64,000 bases of DNA, from assembly GCF_013874595.1 (NCBI RefSeq), contig NZ_CP059431.1, forward strand, positions 372,001-436,000, in the 5' to 3' direction. Positions 7,617 through 15,659 of this stretch are shown here, piece by piece. Source of the DNA: Flavobacterium sp. xlx-214. GTDB taxonomy: Bacteria; Bacteroidota; Bacteroidia; Flavobacteriales; Flavobacteriaceae. Each line of letters begins with the position of its first letter. Position 1 is the first letter of the stretch. The notes below the pieces were generated by a model. The model saw only the letters and a list, made by a program, of their open reading frames with translations. It did no database searches and was not told the origin of the DNA. The position numbers and the translations under genes were made by a program.

Positions 7617-9609
7617 TTCTTAAGTTGTTTAGATCAATTTCAATATTTATGGTAGTTCCGTCGGTTTTTGTACTTAAAACTTCAATTTTTCCGTTTAAAA
7701 ATGCGACTCTGTTTTTAATATTATGCAAGCCCATTCCTTTAATATTGGTATCGTTGATGTTGAATCCGTTACCGTTATCTTCTACCGTAATAAAAAAATG
7801 ATTTTGGTTTTGTGAACATTGCACTAAAAGTTGTGAGGCATTTGCGTGTTTTACTGCATTAGACAATAGCTCTTGAATGATACGATATATAGAAAGTTGT
7901 GCTGCTATTTTTATATCGTTAGAAACATCGTACCATTGAAAATCGATACGTAATTTAGGTGATTGATAAAACTCACACAAATCTTCTAAAGCAGCCTCAA
8001 GTCCGTATTTCAATAACGATTCTGGCATTAAATTTCTAGAAATACTTCTTAATTCGGCAATGGCATTATCTAACTGCTGTTTGTTTTTCTCAAAATCTTC
8101 TTTACCTTCTTCTTTTAAATATTTTGTTTCCCAAACCGAGAATTTAACACTTATACCAGCAAGCATCCCTCCTAACCCATCATGTAAATCTTTGGCAACA
8201 CGCTCACGTTCACGTTCCTGTCCTTCTAAAACAGCGTTGGTAACAGATAGTTTTTTTTCTCTTTCCGTTTCGCTAATCTTTTGTTTATGAATAATTTCCT
8301 TTTGCGCCAATGTCTTTTTATTGTTCTTGTAGTAAATAAAAATCAGCAATGCTACCAATAAAAAAATAACCATTCCGGCAAGAGCTAAAGCCATATACAA
8401 ACGACTATTTTTTAACTCAAGTTCCACTTCTTTCTGCTGATTTTTTAATGCAGCCAATTCTTTTTCTTTTGCTTGTGTGTTGAACTTGGTTTCTAATCGA
8501 TTTATTTGTTCTTTCAAATCACTTTTGTAAAGCTGTGCCTTTAAATCTGAATGCTTATTTAAATAATCGTACGCTAAACGAAATTGATTTGTATGATAAT
8601 ATATCTGTGCTAATGATAAATAAACCATAGCCTTATTTTCTTCTAGCTCAACAAAATAAGAATCACCTTCTAAGTTTTTTGCTAAAATCAATGCCTCTTT
8701 ATAACTTTTTTGCTCAATAAGTGTTTCTAACTTATTAATATTGATTTCGTGTGCGTGGTATATTTTATTAGGACCCGAAACTTTTGATAACCCTAAATTA
8801 AATAACGCAATGGCTTTTACATAATTTTTTGTTTTTTTATAATAGATACCTTCTACCATATGAAAAAGAGCTATTTGTTCTGAAGAAGGATTTTTATTGA
8901 ATATAATACGCGCTTTATCAATAAACTCTTTTGCTTTAGGTAAATCATTACTTAACAAATACGCTTCGATAATACGATTGTACATGGATACCAAACGAAA
9001 TTCTTGCGATTTATCTTTTATTAATATTTGCTCAGCCTTATTTAGGTAATGAATTGATTTTAAGTATTGTTCTAAATTCAAGAAGCATACGCCCAGACTT
9101 ATGAAATAAGTTGCTACCCTATTTTGATCTTTTGCTTTCTCTGCATTAGGAATTGCTTTATTTAAAAGTGCTTCAATATAAGCTTCATCATTACCTTCAA
9201 TTTGATAAATAACCCCAATATTATTCCATACATCTGCCAATAATTTATAAGCCATTACATCTGGCACTTTTTGTAATAAACTATCAGCCTTTAAATAATG
9301 CTTTGTACTGTTGGGTAAGTCTTGATGGTAATAATACAAGTATCCTTTTTTTGCATGATAAGCTCCTTTTAAAAATACATTATTACCTATTAACTGATAC
9401 CCTTTCTGTAAACACTCATCTGCTTTTAAAGAATCTTTAGCTGCCCAATAAGCAACTAAATTGAAGTAAGTAGCTGCTTTAACACTATCATTAGGTGCAT
9501 TTTTTAGCAATACATACAAACTATCGGCAAATTTCTCCATATTTAATGGATGCTGGGCTTGTGCAAGCATACTTACAAAAAACAAACAAAAAATGAGTAG
9601 CTTTTTCAT
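7603..9609 (-). CDS. TPR-containing sensor histidine kinase (HisKA_3 type)
   Basis: 668 residues from the ATG at 9607-9609. An in-frame ATG two codons upstream is possible, but this start has a better-spaced AAGG and a typical signal peptide (MKKLLIFCLFFVSMLAQAQ). The periplasmic part to about residue 385 is helical TPR repeats. One TM segment (about 405-425) follows, then a coiled coil, the DHp helix with ERERVAKDLHDGLGG (phospho-acceptor His about 476), and an HATPase_c domain (N box LLSNAVKHANAS, G1 VEDNGNGFN, G2 GMGLHNIKNR). The architecture is common in Flavobacteria for sensing extracytoplasmic signals through TPRs. It transfers phosphate to the regulator encoded downstream. Confidence 0.93.
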   Translation of the reverse strand: MKKLLIFCLFFVSMLAQAQHPLNMEKFADSLYVLLKNAPNDSVKAATYFNLVAYWAAKDSLKADECLQKGYQLIGNNVFLKGAYHAKKGYLYYYHQDLPNSTKHYLKADSLLQKVPDVMAYKLLADVWNNIGVIYQIEGNDEAYIEALLNKAIPNAEKAKDQNRVATYFISLGVCFLNLEQYLKSIHYLNKAEQILIKDKSQEFRLVSMYNRIIEAYLLSNDLPKAKEFIDKARIIFNKNPSSEQIALFHMVEGIYYKKTKNYVKAIALFNLGLSKVSGPNKIYHAHEININKLETLIEQKSYKEALILAKNLEGDSYFVELEENKAMVYLSLAQIYYHTNQFRLAYDYLNKHSDLKAQLYKSDLKEQINRLETKFNTQAKEKELAALKNQQKEVELELKNSRLYMALALAGMVIFLLVALLIFIYYKNNKKTLAQKEIIHKQKISETEREKKLSVTNAVLEGQERERERVAKDLHDGLGGMLAGISVKFSVWETKYLKEEGKEDFEKNKQQLDNAIAELRSISRNLMPESLLKYGLEAALEDLCEFYQSPKLRIDFQWYDVSNDIKIAAQLSIYRIIQELLSNAVKHANASQLLVQCSQNQNHFFITVEDNGNGFNINDTNIKGMGLHNIKNRVAFLNGKIEVLSTKTDGTTINIEIDLNNLRNAEN

Positions 9610-9904
9610 AAACATCTACCTTAAGTTTATATAAATGTATTGGTTTATTTATAAAAAAAACGATGTTTTTAAAAAATACCTAAATATGGTTAGAAAAAAA
9701 TACCAAATAATTGGAATTGTATGCAACAATTAAAAAAGGCAACTTTGAAATAAGAAACAGTAATAGAATTCAGGTAGTTATACTTTTCATATTTTTTACA
9801 ACAAGCCGCTTTCGGGCGGCTTCTTAAAAAAACCTTTATTACTAAATATTTTATAAAGCAAAAACACTACTTTTTAATAGTAACAAATTAAAAAATGATA
9901 TCCT
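9610..9904. other. 295-bp divergent intergenic region with a GC-rich hairpin
   Basis: No plausible gene. It holds the promoters of the kinase (minus) and of the lipoprotein (plus). A strong hairpin lies at 9803-9822 (arms aagccgc/gcggctt, loop tttcgg) in otherwise AT-rich DNA. Neither strand shows a proper T-run after it, so it is not a clear terminator. It could be a decayed terminator, a leader structure of the lipoprotein mRNA or the 3' end of a small RNA. Confidence 0.4.
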
Positions 9905-10372
9905 ATGAAAAAGAATGTATTAATAACCAAGTTAACAAAAACAGTTTCTGTTTTTTTATTAGTAGTTACCGCAATAAGCTGTGGTAGCGATGATAACCCA
10001 ATTACACCTGGTATTGACAAGGGTGATATAAGTATAGCAACTGGTACTTTTAAAGGCACTATTACAGTCTACGTACCAGAGGAAACAGCTAAAGAATATT
10101 TTAATGCTGAAGTTGTGGTTACTAAAGTTAGTGATAGCCAATTAAAAGTTACACCAAAAAGTGGGCAACCATATTCAGTAGCTACACCAAAAACGTTTAA
10201 TGTAACCTATAGTTACGCAGCTGGACAATCAGATTTACAATCTGTTACACACGTAGCAGGTAGTCCAGAAGGTGCTTTTGTTTATAATCATCAAAATAAA
10301 AGTTTAAACGTTGGAACAATGCAACAATCTGCTAACGAAATTGAATTTAGCTTTGAAGGAACAAAACAATAA
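9905..10372 (+). CDS. Lipoprotein, unknown function
   Basis: 155 residues. Lipobox TAISC (Cys26) followed by GSDDNPITPGID, the Ser/Asp-rich linker usual for Bacteroidota lipoproteins, including an acidic +2/+3 pattern of the kind associated with surface export. The rest is beta-rich (TFKGTITVYVPEE, YFNAEVVVTKVSDSQLKV, NEIEFSFEGTKQ), like a small lipocalin- or jelly-roll-like domain. No family is recognised. It stands alone with its own terminator. Confidence 0.85.
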   Translation: MKKNVLITKLTKTVSVFLLVVTAISCGSDDNPITPGIDKGDISIATGTFKGTITVYVPEETAKEYFNAEVVVTKVSDSQLKVTPKSGQPYSVATPKTFNVTYSYAAGQSDLQSVTHVAGSPEGAFVYNHQNKSLNVGTMQQSANEIEFSFEGTKQ

Positions 10373-10394
10373 GCTTTATATTTATTTTATTTAC

Positions 10395-10426
10395 AAAAAA
10401 ACCACTTCATAATGAAGTGGTTTTTA
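10395..10426. terminator. Bidirectional terminator between convergent genes
   Basis: Stem aaccacttca/tgaagtggtt with a 2-3 nt loop, A-run on the left and T-run on the right. It serves the lipoprotein gene (plus) and the thermonuclease gene (minus). Confidence 0.85.
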
Positions 10427-10444
10427 ATTATGTTTTAAGTTTAA

Positions 10445-10939
10445 TCATTTATTCCATAAGCCCAACTTTTTTTCACGGGCTTTTACTTGCAAATCATAAA
10501 GAAAGTCAGCGTACCTTACATTTGGTGGCACTGTCATAATTACGGCATAGCCTTCTTTGACTAATTCTGCATTTACAAAAGTATCATCTTCCAAATAAAC
10601 ATACGCCAAAGTTCTTCCATAACGATCTAAAGAATCAATATCGGTTTCTAAACGTACTTTTTGCCCCATTAATACATTCGTTAAATATGCTTTTGATTCT
10701 TTTCCAAAATGTCCTTCTTCTTTTTTCCAACGTTTTTGCGATTCAGGCGCATCAATACCTATAAACCGAATTTTAATACCTTTTGCTGTACCATTATCTA
10801 CCCAAAAAGTATCGCCATCCACTACTTTAGTTACTTTATACAGCTGATTATTTTGAAAAGTATTTTCAGAATAATCATTTTTATTGGAACCACAAAAACT
10901 AAACGTAATAAGTAAAATAAGCAAAGAAAGGTGTTTCAT
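10445..10939 (-). CDS. Thermonuclease-family (SNase-like) secreted nuclease
   Basis: 164 residues. A hydrophobic export signal covers residues 1-16; the Cys after FSF has an atypical -1 residue for a lipobox, so lipidation is doubtful. The SNase domain (about 30-160) has all key motifs: KVVDGDTFWV, IRFIGIDAPES (catalytic Arg, metal-binding Asp and Glu) and DRYGRTLAYVYL (second catalytic Arg). Such enzymes hydrolyse DNA and RNA with calcium and probably scavenge or degrade extracellular nucleic acid. It is the last gene of a co-directional cluster with a Cys-rich lipoprotein (29 bp upstream) and an HsdR-N-type protein. Confidence 0.93.
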   Translation of the reverse strand: MKHLSLLILLITFSFCGSNKNDYSENTFQNNQLYKVTKVVDGDTFWVDNGTAKGIKIRFIGIDAPESQKRWKKEEGHFGKESKAYLTNVLMGQKVRLETDIDSLDRYGRTLAYVYLEDDTFVNAELVKEGYAVIMTVPPNVRYADFLYDLQVKAREKKLGLWNK

Positions 10940-10968
10940 GTTTTTAGTTTAAAATACAAAAATGAAAA

Positions 10969-11169
10969 TTATTTACAAACACCACAACTATTACCACCTT
11001 TAGAGCAGTGTTTGCAGTACTTACAATTTTTACATGCATTACATGAACTACTCCCTGTACATGTTGCCTCAGCTTCTGTGTGACAATTTTGTGCAATTAA
11101 AACTTCTTTCTGTTTTTGTTGGCAAGAGAAAGTTATAAATATTAGAAATATGGGTATTAGTTTTTTCAC
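10969..11169 (-). CDS. Cys-rich small lipoprotein
   Basis: 66 residues, starting at GTG (11167-11169), since no ATG lies before the signal peptide. Lipobox TFSC (Cys16). The mature part carries nine further Cys: 29, 37, then a run at 43, 46, 49, 52, 55 with strict C-x2-C spacing, and 62 and 65. The intervening residues are Lys, Asn, His and Gly. This looks like a metal- or cluster-binding tail, or a multiply disulfide-bonded one; no known family is recognised. The gene sits 10 bp after the HsdR-N gene and 29 bp before the thermonuclease gene, so it is probably in their operon. Its small size and odd composition lower confidence slightly, but frame, lipobox and spacing support it. Confidence 0.8.
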   Translation of the reverse strand: MKKLIPIFLIFITFSCQQKQKEVLIAQNCHTEAEATCTGSSSCNACKNCKYCKHCSKGGNSCGVCK

Positions 11170-11179
11170 TATATTATAT

Positions 11180-12232
11180 TTAATTTTCGTAGTAATCTAC
11201 TGTTTCTAAAAGTTCTTTCTCGAACTCATAAATATCTTCTAGTTTCTCTATCTGTTTTCTAAGTTCTTTTCTCTCAGAGTCAAAAAGTCCTATATATTTT
11301 TTTCCTCCATTCAAATGCAAACGACATAATGGTTTTCTGTTGTTGTCATCCAATAAAATTCCGAAGTAAGATTGTGTATCTCTGTAAACAATCCTTTCAA
11401 CATTTAGTTTTCTTCGTAAAATAGCAACAACAATTCTGAATGCTTCAAGTTCTTCTTCTGTTGTTTCAATTTTATGTGCATCATCTTCAAGTTCTATATT
11501 TTCAACCTTTTGTTGAACAGATTCCTTTTTTAAAGCCGAATTTAATCTATCATTAATTTTTTCACTAATAATTTGACTAAATGCTTTTTGAACTAGTTCT
11601 TTAAATTCTTCAAGTATTTTTTCGGTTAATCTTCCAGAATAAGCCTTACCCGCAAACAATCTTGCAAATTCATTAGAAGGAGAGGTGATTTCAGAATTGA
11701 TAGCATTCTTAATTTCTCTTGTATATTTTAAAGAACTTGCATTATTGATTATCTTATCTATATCGAAGTTAGATCTGTGAAATTTGGCTATTTCATTTAT
11801 AACAGAATCTTTTAATTCTGTTATATCAAATTCTAAAAATGGTTTTTCGTCCATTTTGTTTTTGTTTTCTAAATCTGTAAAAAACTGATATTGAATTCCA
11901 TTCGTTAATAATGAAAAACGCGTTTGAGTTACATGAAAATATCTAAATAACTGAGAATTATGAACTGTAAGAGGTTCTTTCCAATTTTTACATTCTATTA
12001 TCAAAATTGGTTCACCATTCTGAAAAATTGCATAATCTACCTTTTCTCCCTTTTTAAGTCCTAAATCGGCTGTAAATTCAGGAACAACCTCTAAAGGGTT
12101 AAAAGCATCATATCCTAAAATGTTTATGAAGGGCAAAACAAAAGCATGTTTTGTAGATTCTTCAGTTTCAATTTTATCTTTAAGCAAACTGATCTTTTCA
12201 GCTAAACTTTTCAGTTGTGATTGTAATTCCAT
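11180..12232 (-). CDS. Lone nuclease-like protein with type I restriction HsdR N-terminal domain
   Basis: 350 residues from the ATG at 12230-12232, which begins MELQSQLKSLAEKI; an upstream in-frame start adds 14 unlikely residues. The N-terminal 150 residues match the HsdR_N PD-(D/E)XK fold: FVLPFINILGYDAFNPLEVVPEF, then KVDYAIFQNGEPILIIECKNW with the catalytic Asp, Glu and Lys. A coiled-coil middle (about 190-270) precedes a C-terminal beta domain (YFGILLDDNNRKPLCRLHLN). No helicase, HsdM or HsdS is present. Stand-alone proteins of this type are widespread in Bacteroidota; their role (DNA repair, defence or other) is not settled. Cytoplasmic. Confidence 0.85.
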   Translation of the reverse strand: MELQSQLKSLAEKISLLKDKIETEESTKHAFVLPFINILGYDAFNPLEVVPEFTADLGLKKGEKVDYAIFQNGEPILIIECKNWKEPLTVHNSQLFRYFHVTQTRFSLLTNGIQYQFFTDLENKNKMDEKPFLEFDITELKDSVINEIAKFHRSNFDIDKIINNASSLKYTREIKNAINSEITSPSNEFARLFAGKAYSGRLTEKILEEFKELVQKAFSQIISEKINDRLNSALKKESVQQKVENIELEDDAHKIETTEEELEAFRIVVAILRRKLNVERIVYRDTQSYFGILLDDNNRKPLCRLHLNGGKKYIGLFDSERKELRKQIEKLEDIYEFEKELLETVDYYEN

Positions 12233-12312
12233 TTGTAAAAATCTTTTAAACAAACATATAACTGACAATCCCAAATTCCTTACGGGTTTCCTTATTCAGC
12301 CAAAAAAAATAT

Positions 12313-12343
12313 AAAAAAATCCGACTTTTGGTAAGTCGGATTT
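12313..12343 (-). terminator. Intrinsic terminator after the second regulator gene
   Basis: Perfect 11-bp arms aaatccgactt (12317-12327) and aagtcggattt (12333-12343), followed on the minus strand by seven T. A second, weaker hairpin (12347-12379) lies between this stem and the stop codon. Confidence 0.85.
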
Positions 12344-12423
12344 AGCGTTTTCTTAGAATTAAAAAACTCTAGGAAAACAACAACAAACAAGTGTTTCTAT
12401 GTAATATTATAACTAATTAAAAT

Positions 12424-13092
12424 CTAGATTAAACCAAGATCTTTCGTTTGATTGATCAGATGTGTTATATTGCGTGAGTTAAAATGAATTTTGAGTTTAT
12501 TGATGCGTTTTTCTAAACTACTTACACTAGCAGATGAATATTTTTTGTTTCGAAAAACGGTGCTAATTTCCTCTTGTGAATGTCCACTTGCTAAAAGATG
12601 TAATAATTCTATATCTTGATCATCTATTTCAAAAACAGTAGCTTTTTTTAGTAAATGCTGAAGTGATTCTGGTACATACTGTTCTCCATTTTCATAAATA
12701 TTTTCAATTGATTTTCTTAGCTCTTGTGCACTGTTACGTCCTTTTGAAACATAGCTGTTTATTAAATTACGATCAAACATATTTTTAATTTTTGCCATAC
12801 GATCTTCAATTGAATACACCACAATAGCAAGTTGGGGTTGTATTTTTTTAACTGCATTTATTAAATCTTCCCCAGAATTGAGAACAGTATTGGTTTGATC
12901 AGTCTTAAAAGAAAGATCTGAGATTAGCAAATCAAAAGGTTGATTGTCTTGTAGTGCTTTTTTTATTTTTAACAAAGCATCTTCGCAATATTTAGAATGA
13001 ACAATTTCCATTTCTGGATACAACTTTAAAGCAGAAACCACGCCTAAACTAATTGTATCAATATCTTCTGCAATTAAAACTTTTTTGAACAT
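12424..13092 (-). CDS. Response regulator with LuxR-like output domain
   Basis: 222 residues from the ATG at 13090-13092 (MFKKVLIAEDID); a longer in-frame start would overlap the kinase gene and add residues unlike a receiver domain. Receiver domain about 1-125: acidic residues E9/D10, phospho-acceptor Asp59 in LLISDLS, conserved Lys in SYVSKGR. The C-terminal 70 residues (DIELLHLLASGHSQEEIS, SVSSLEKRINKLKIHF) form a divergent LuxR/GerE helix-turn-helix. It pairs with the TPR kinase gene 10 bp upstream. The terminator downstream closes the peptide-kinase-regulator transcript. Confidence 0.92.
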   Translation of the reverse strand: MFKKVLIAEDIDTISLGVVSALKLYPEMEIVHSKYCEDALLKIKKALQDNQPFDLLISDLSFKTDQTNTVLNSGEDLINAVKKIQPQLAIVVYSIEDRMAKIKNMFDRNLINSYVSKGRNSAQELRKSIENIYENGEQYVPESLQHLLKKATVFEIDDQDIELLHLLASGHSQEEISTVFRNKKYSSASVSSLEKRINKLKIHFNSRNITHLINQTKDLGLI

Positions 13093-13102
13093 TTTACTCT
13101 TT

Positions 13103-15037
13103 TTAGATAGGAAAACTAACAATAGCCTTTACCCCTTTTTTTACTTTCTGGTCAAAAGTAATGCTTCCATTTATGGTTTTTGTACGGGTTTCCACATTTT
13201 GAAGTCCATTTTTAATTTTTTCTTCATTCTTATTAAAACCTACTCCATTATCTGAATAATGAATTTGCCCTATTTTATGTGTTTTAACAAACTTAATCAT
13301 CACCAAATTGGCCTGACTATGTTTTTTCATATTCACCAATAATTCTTGAATAACCCTGTACACCACTACCTTTTTTATATCGCTTAACTGATGCCAAGGA
13401 AAATCGTCTATACCAGCTGTAGTTATTTTCACATGATTGTCTTGAAACTCTAAAAGCATGTTTCTTAAATAATCAACATAATCATTTCCTGTGGCAATAA
13501 AACTGTTTTCCTTAGAAATATTCCGCGTTCTATGGTAAACATCTTCTAAATGATCTAATAATTTTTCTTTATTTTCATCATTAGACAAATCGGTATTTTC
13601 TGCATAAGACATAGTATGGTACACATCATTAGCCAACTCATCATGAATGCGGGTAGCAATGCGTTGTTCGGTTTTATAATTTTCCTCTACTTTTTCTTTT
13701 TTATGCTTGATGCGAATGTAATAATAGATAAACAAAGCCAGCAGCACCAGAAAAATAATTGTTGTATACAATATAAAATGTCGATTTCTTTGTTGCTGTA
13801 TTAATAATTCATCTTTTATAGCTTTTGATTTTAATTGCTGATTTTGCTGCAATTCCATAGAATAATCAAAGCGCATTTTAGCAAATTGGTTTTTAGCTTG
13901 ATTTCGAACATAAGTTATGCTATCATTTAAACTAATATATTTTTCAGCATAATTTGGAGCATTAGGTGTAAGTAAAATCAACTTTTTTAAAGCTAAAATT
14001 TCATTGTCTATATTTTTATGCTTTGTTGCTAATGTTAATGCTTTTTTTAAGTATGCAATAGATGTAGATTTTTCTTTGGATTCATAAAAATCGGATATTA
14101 AAATATAGTTTTCAATAGATGATAATTCTAAATGTGCCTTTACTCGTAGCTGTAATGATTGTACCATTTGTTGCAAACCATCTTTATTATTTTGTTTAAA
14201 TAAAACATGGCCTAAATTTAATAAGACAGCCGATTGTAATGTAACATCTCTATTAATCAACTCAGAATTTAGCAAATCATAGAGGATTACTTTTGCTTTT
14301 TCATACTTATGAGAAACGATGTATAATGAAGCTATATTATTTCTTAAATATTGTCCTTCTAAAGATTTTTTTTCTGTAAGTGTTAATGCCTTTTGGTAAT
14401 AAATAATTGCTTCATCGTATTTATGTGTGTTCTTATAAATACTACCTAAAATATTATACGTTTCTATTAAATAAGAGCTTTCTTTTGCTTGTAGATTTTC
14501 TATAGCTAACGTTGCCAATTCTTCGCTTGTATTATAATCATTATAAAAATAATGAATGCGTGCCATCATTATTTGGTTGTATCCTAAAGACACACTATCT
14601 TTTACATCATTATAAATAAGATTCGCGTTTTTAAAATAATAGTAAGCACTATCATACAACGCTTTATTGTAAAAAGAATTTCCTTTTAACGAATAAGAGT
14701 AACCTAGGTATTTTTTATTATTTCTCTTTTTTGATTCAGAAACAAGTTGATTGATGTAGTATTGAGCGCGATCAGGATGAATATTACTATAAAGATATGC
14801 CTTGTTACTCATACCTTTTAAATACAATGAATCAATCTTATGTGTTTTAGCAACCAACATGCCTTGATTAGTAGCTTTTACTTGATCTATAAAACTAAGA
14901 TTGTCTGAAAAAGACAATTGATAAAGCGAATCAATCGTTTTGTAAACATCCTTATTATCATCAAAAGAACGATTTTGTTTTTGACAAGAAACGCATAAAA
15001 CAGAAAAAAGTAATAAAATAAAGTAGTAAAATTTCAT
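13103..15037 (-). CDS. Lipoprotein-type TPR sensor histidine kinase
   Basis: 644 residues. Lipobox CVSC (Cys18), so the extracytoplasmic TPR sensor (about 40-390; repeats such as YSYSLKGNSFYNKALYDSAY) is probably lipid-anchored as well as held by the TM segment near 420-440. The DHp helix contains RIATRIHDELANDVYH (phospho-acceptor His about 465), followed by HATPase_c (N box VIQELLVNMKKHSQAN, G1 YSDNGVGFN, KNGLQNVETR). Related in plan to the kinase at 7603-9609 but clearly diverged. It lies between a small exported peptide gene (63 bp upstream) and its regulator gene (10 bp downstream). Confidence 0.93.
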   Translation of the reverse strand: MKFYYFILLLFSVLCVSCQKQNRSFDDNKDVYKTIDSLYQLSFSDNLSFIDQVKATNQGMLVAKTHKIDSLYLKGMSNKAYLYSNIHPDRAQYYINQLVSESKKRNNKKYLGYSYSLKGNSFYNKALYDSAYYYFKNANLIYNDVKDSVSLGYNQIMMARIHYFYNDYNTSEELATLAIENLQAKESSYLIETYNILGSIYKNTHKYDEAIIYYQKALTLTEKKSLEGQYLRNNIASLYIVSHKYEKAKVILYDLLNSELINRDVTLQSAVLLNLGHVLFKQNNKDGLQQMVQSLQLRVKAHLELSSIENYILISDFYESKEKSTSIAYLKKALTLATKHKNIDNEILALKKLILLTPNAPNYAEKYISLNDSITYVRNQAKNQFAKMRFDYSMELQQNQQLKSKAIKDELLIQQQRNRHFILYTTIIFLVLLALFIYYYIRIKHKKEKVEENYKTEQRIATRIHDELANDVYHTMSYAENTDLSNDENKEKLLDHLEDVYHRTRNISKENSFIATGNDYVDYLRNMLLEFQDNHVKITTAGIDDFPWHQLSDIKKVVVYRVIQELLVNMKKHSQANLVMIKFVKTHKIGQIHYSDNGVGFNKNEEKIKNGLQNVETRTKTINGSITFDQKVKKGVKAIVSFPI

Positions 15038-15100
15038 TAAGCTGTTAAAGAAATTAAGAAAACTCTAAATTATTACTTTTCTTTTGTTAAACAAGAATTT

Positions 15101-15334
15101 CTATTTAAGAATTACAGGTGGTTTGGGTGGTTTTATAGGAATTAATATAGTGCCGTTTGCACCAGTGTTTCCGCCACCACTTTGATCTCCATCAACAGTT
15201 TCACTAGAAAAAATCTTGTTAATTGATTCATCATTTATCGAAATATTTTGCTTTGCTGTTTCACTATTTTTTGCAAAAGCAGTTACCGAAATACCAAGCA
15301 GGAACAATCCTGCTAAAAAGCCTTTTTTTGTCAT
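15101..15334 (-). CDS. Small exported proline-rich peptide
   Basis: 77 residues. Signal peptide with cleavage likely after AFA near residue 21. The mature part of about 56 residues is Asn/Ser-rich, has a Gly-rich hinge (DGDQSGGGNTGANG) and ends in a hydrophobic-proline tail (ILIPIKPPKPPVILK). There are no Cys. No family is recognised. It is encoded immediately upstream of, and co-directional with, a TPR sensor kinase and regulator, with no terminator seen in the 63-bp gap, so it may be a signal, ligand or partner of the kinase sensor; this is inference from position only. A structured region lies upstream of it. Confidence 0.75.
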   Translation of the reverse strand: MTKKGFLAGLFLLGISVTAFAKNSETAKQNISINDESINKIFSSETVDGDQSGGGNTGANGTILIPIKPPKPPVILK

Positions 15335-15659
15335 TTTAATTAAGTTGTAAGATTAAACCATAGTGTGCCTTTCGACGCTTGTCGATAGTTTTGCACACTT
15401 TCAAAAAAACAGAGCGCTCTGTATTGGGAAGTGGTAATGTCTAACTCACAAAAAAATGCTACTTCCCAGAGAAAGATTTTGCAAGTCATGCATTTATTTA
15501 ACAGAAATTAGTTTTGTACTTTTGTCATATTCGTAACAAAACATTTACTGATTTCTGAAGCAAAGTAACAGCACTTTTTGAAGCTGAATATCAAGGAATT
15601 CCGATGATTCCGACAATTCCGATGAATGTGGACGAATTCCGATATAAAACATTTTATTT
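15335..15659. promoter_or_regulatory. Structured divergent intergenic region
   Basis: 325 bp without a gene, between divergent genes. It holds a nested hairpin at 15362-15399 (outer arms agtgtgc/gcacact, inner tcgac/gtcga), a perfect 12-bp palindrome cagagcgctctg at 15410-15421, and a second inverted pair gggaagt (15426-15432) / acttccc (15461-15467). Close to the plus-strand gene lies an iterated nonamer, listed separately. The palindromes are candidates for regulator binding or for a leader RNA of the small peptide gene. Confidence 0.5.
15597..15643 (+). repeat. Iterated AATTCCGAT motif
   Basis: Exact aattccgat at 15597, 15615 and 15635, with the variant gattccgac at 15606. The first three units are contiguous with 9-bp spacing and the fourth starts 20 bp further on. 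The array ends 16 bp before the ATG at 15660, so it overlaps the 5' leader or core promoter of that gene. It may be an operator array, a translation-control element or a short expanding repeat. Confidence 0.7.

Noticed and set aside
11180-12232. Complete type I restriction system
   Set aside because: Only the HsdR-N nuclease-like domain is present; no helicase, methyltransferase or specificity subunit lies nearby.
7603-15037. Two TPR kinases as a recent duplication
   Set aside because: They share domain order only; TPR regions, DHp motifs (KDLHDGLGG versus RIHDELAND) and lengths differ clearly, so they are old paralogues.
15597-15643. CRISPR-like array
   Set aside because: Units are 9 bp, three of them contiguous, with no spacers of CRISPR size and no cas genes nearby.
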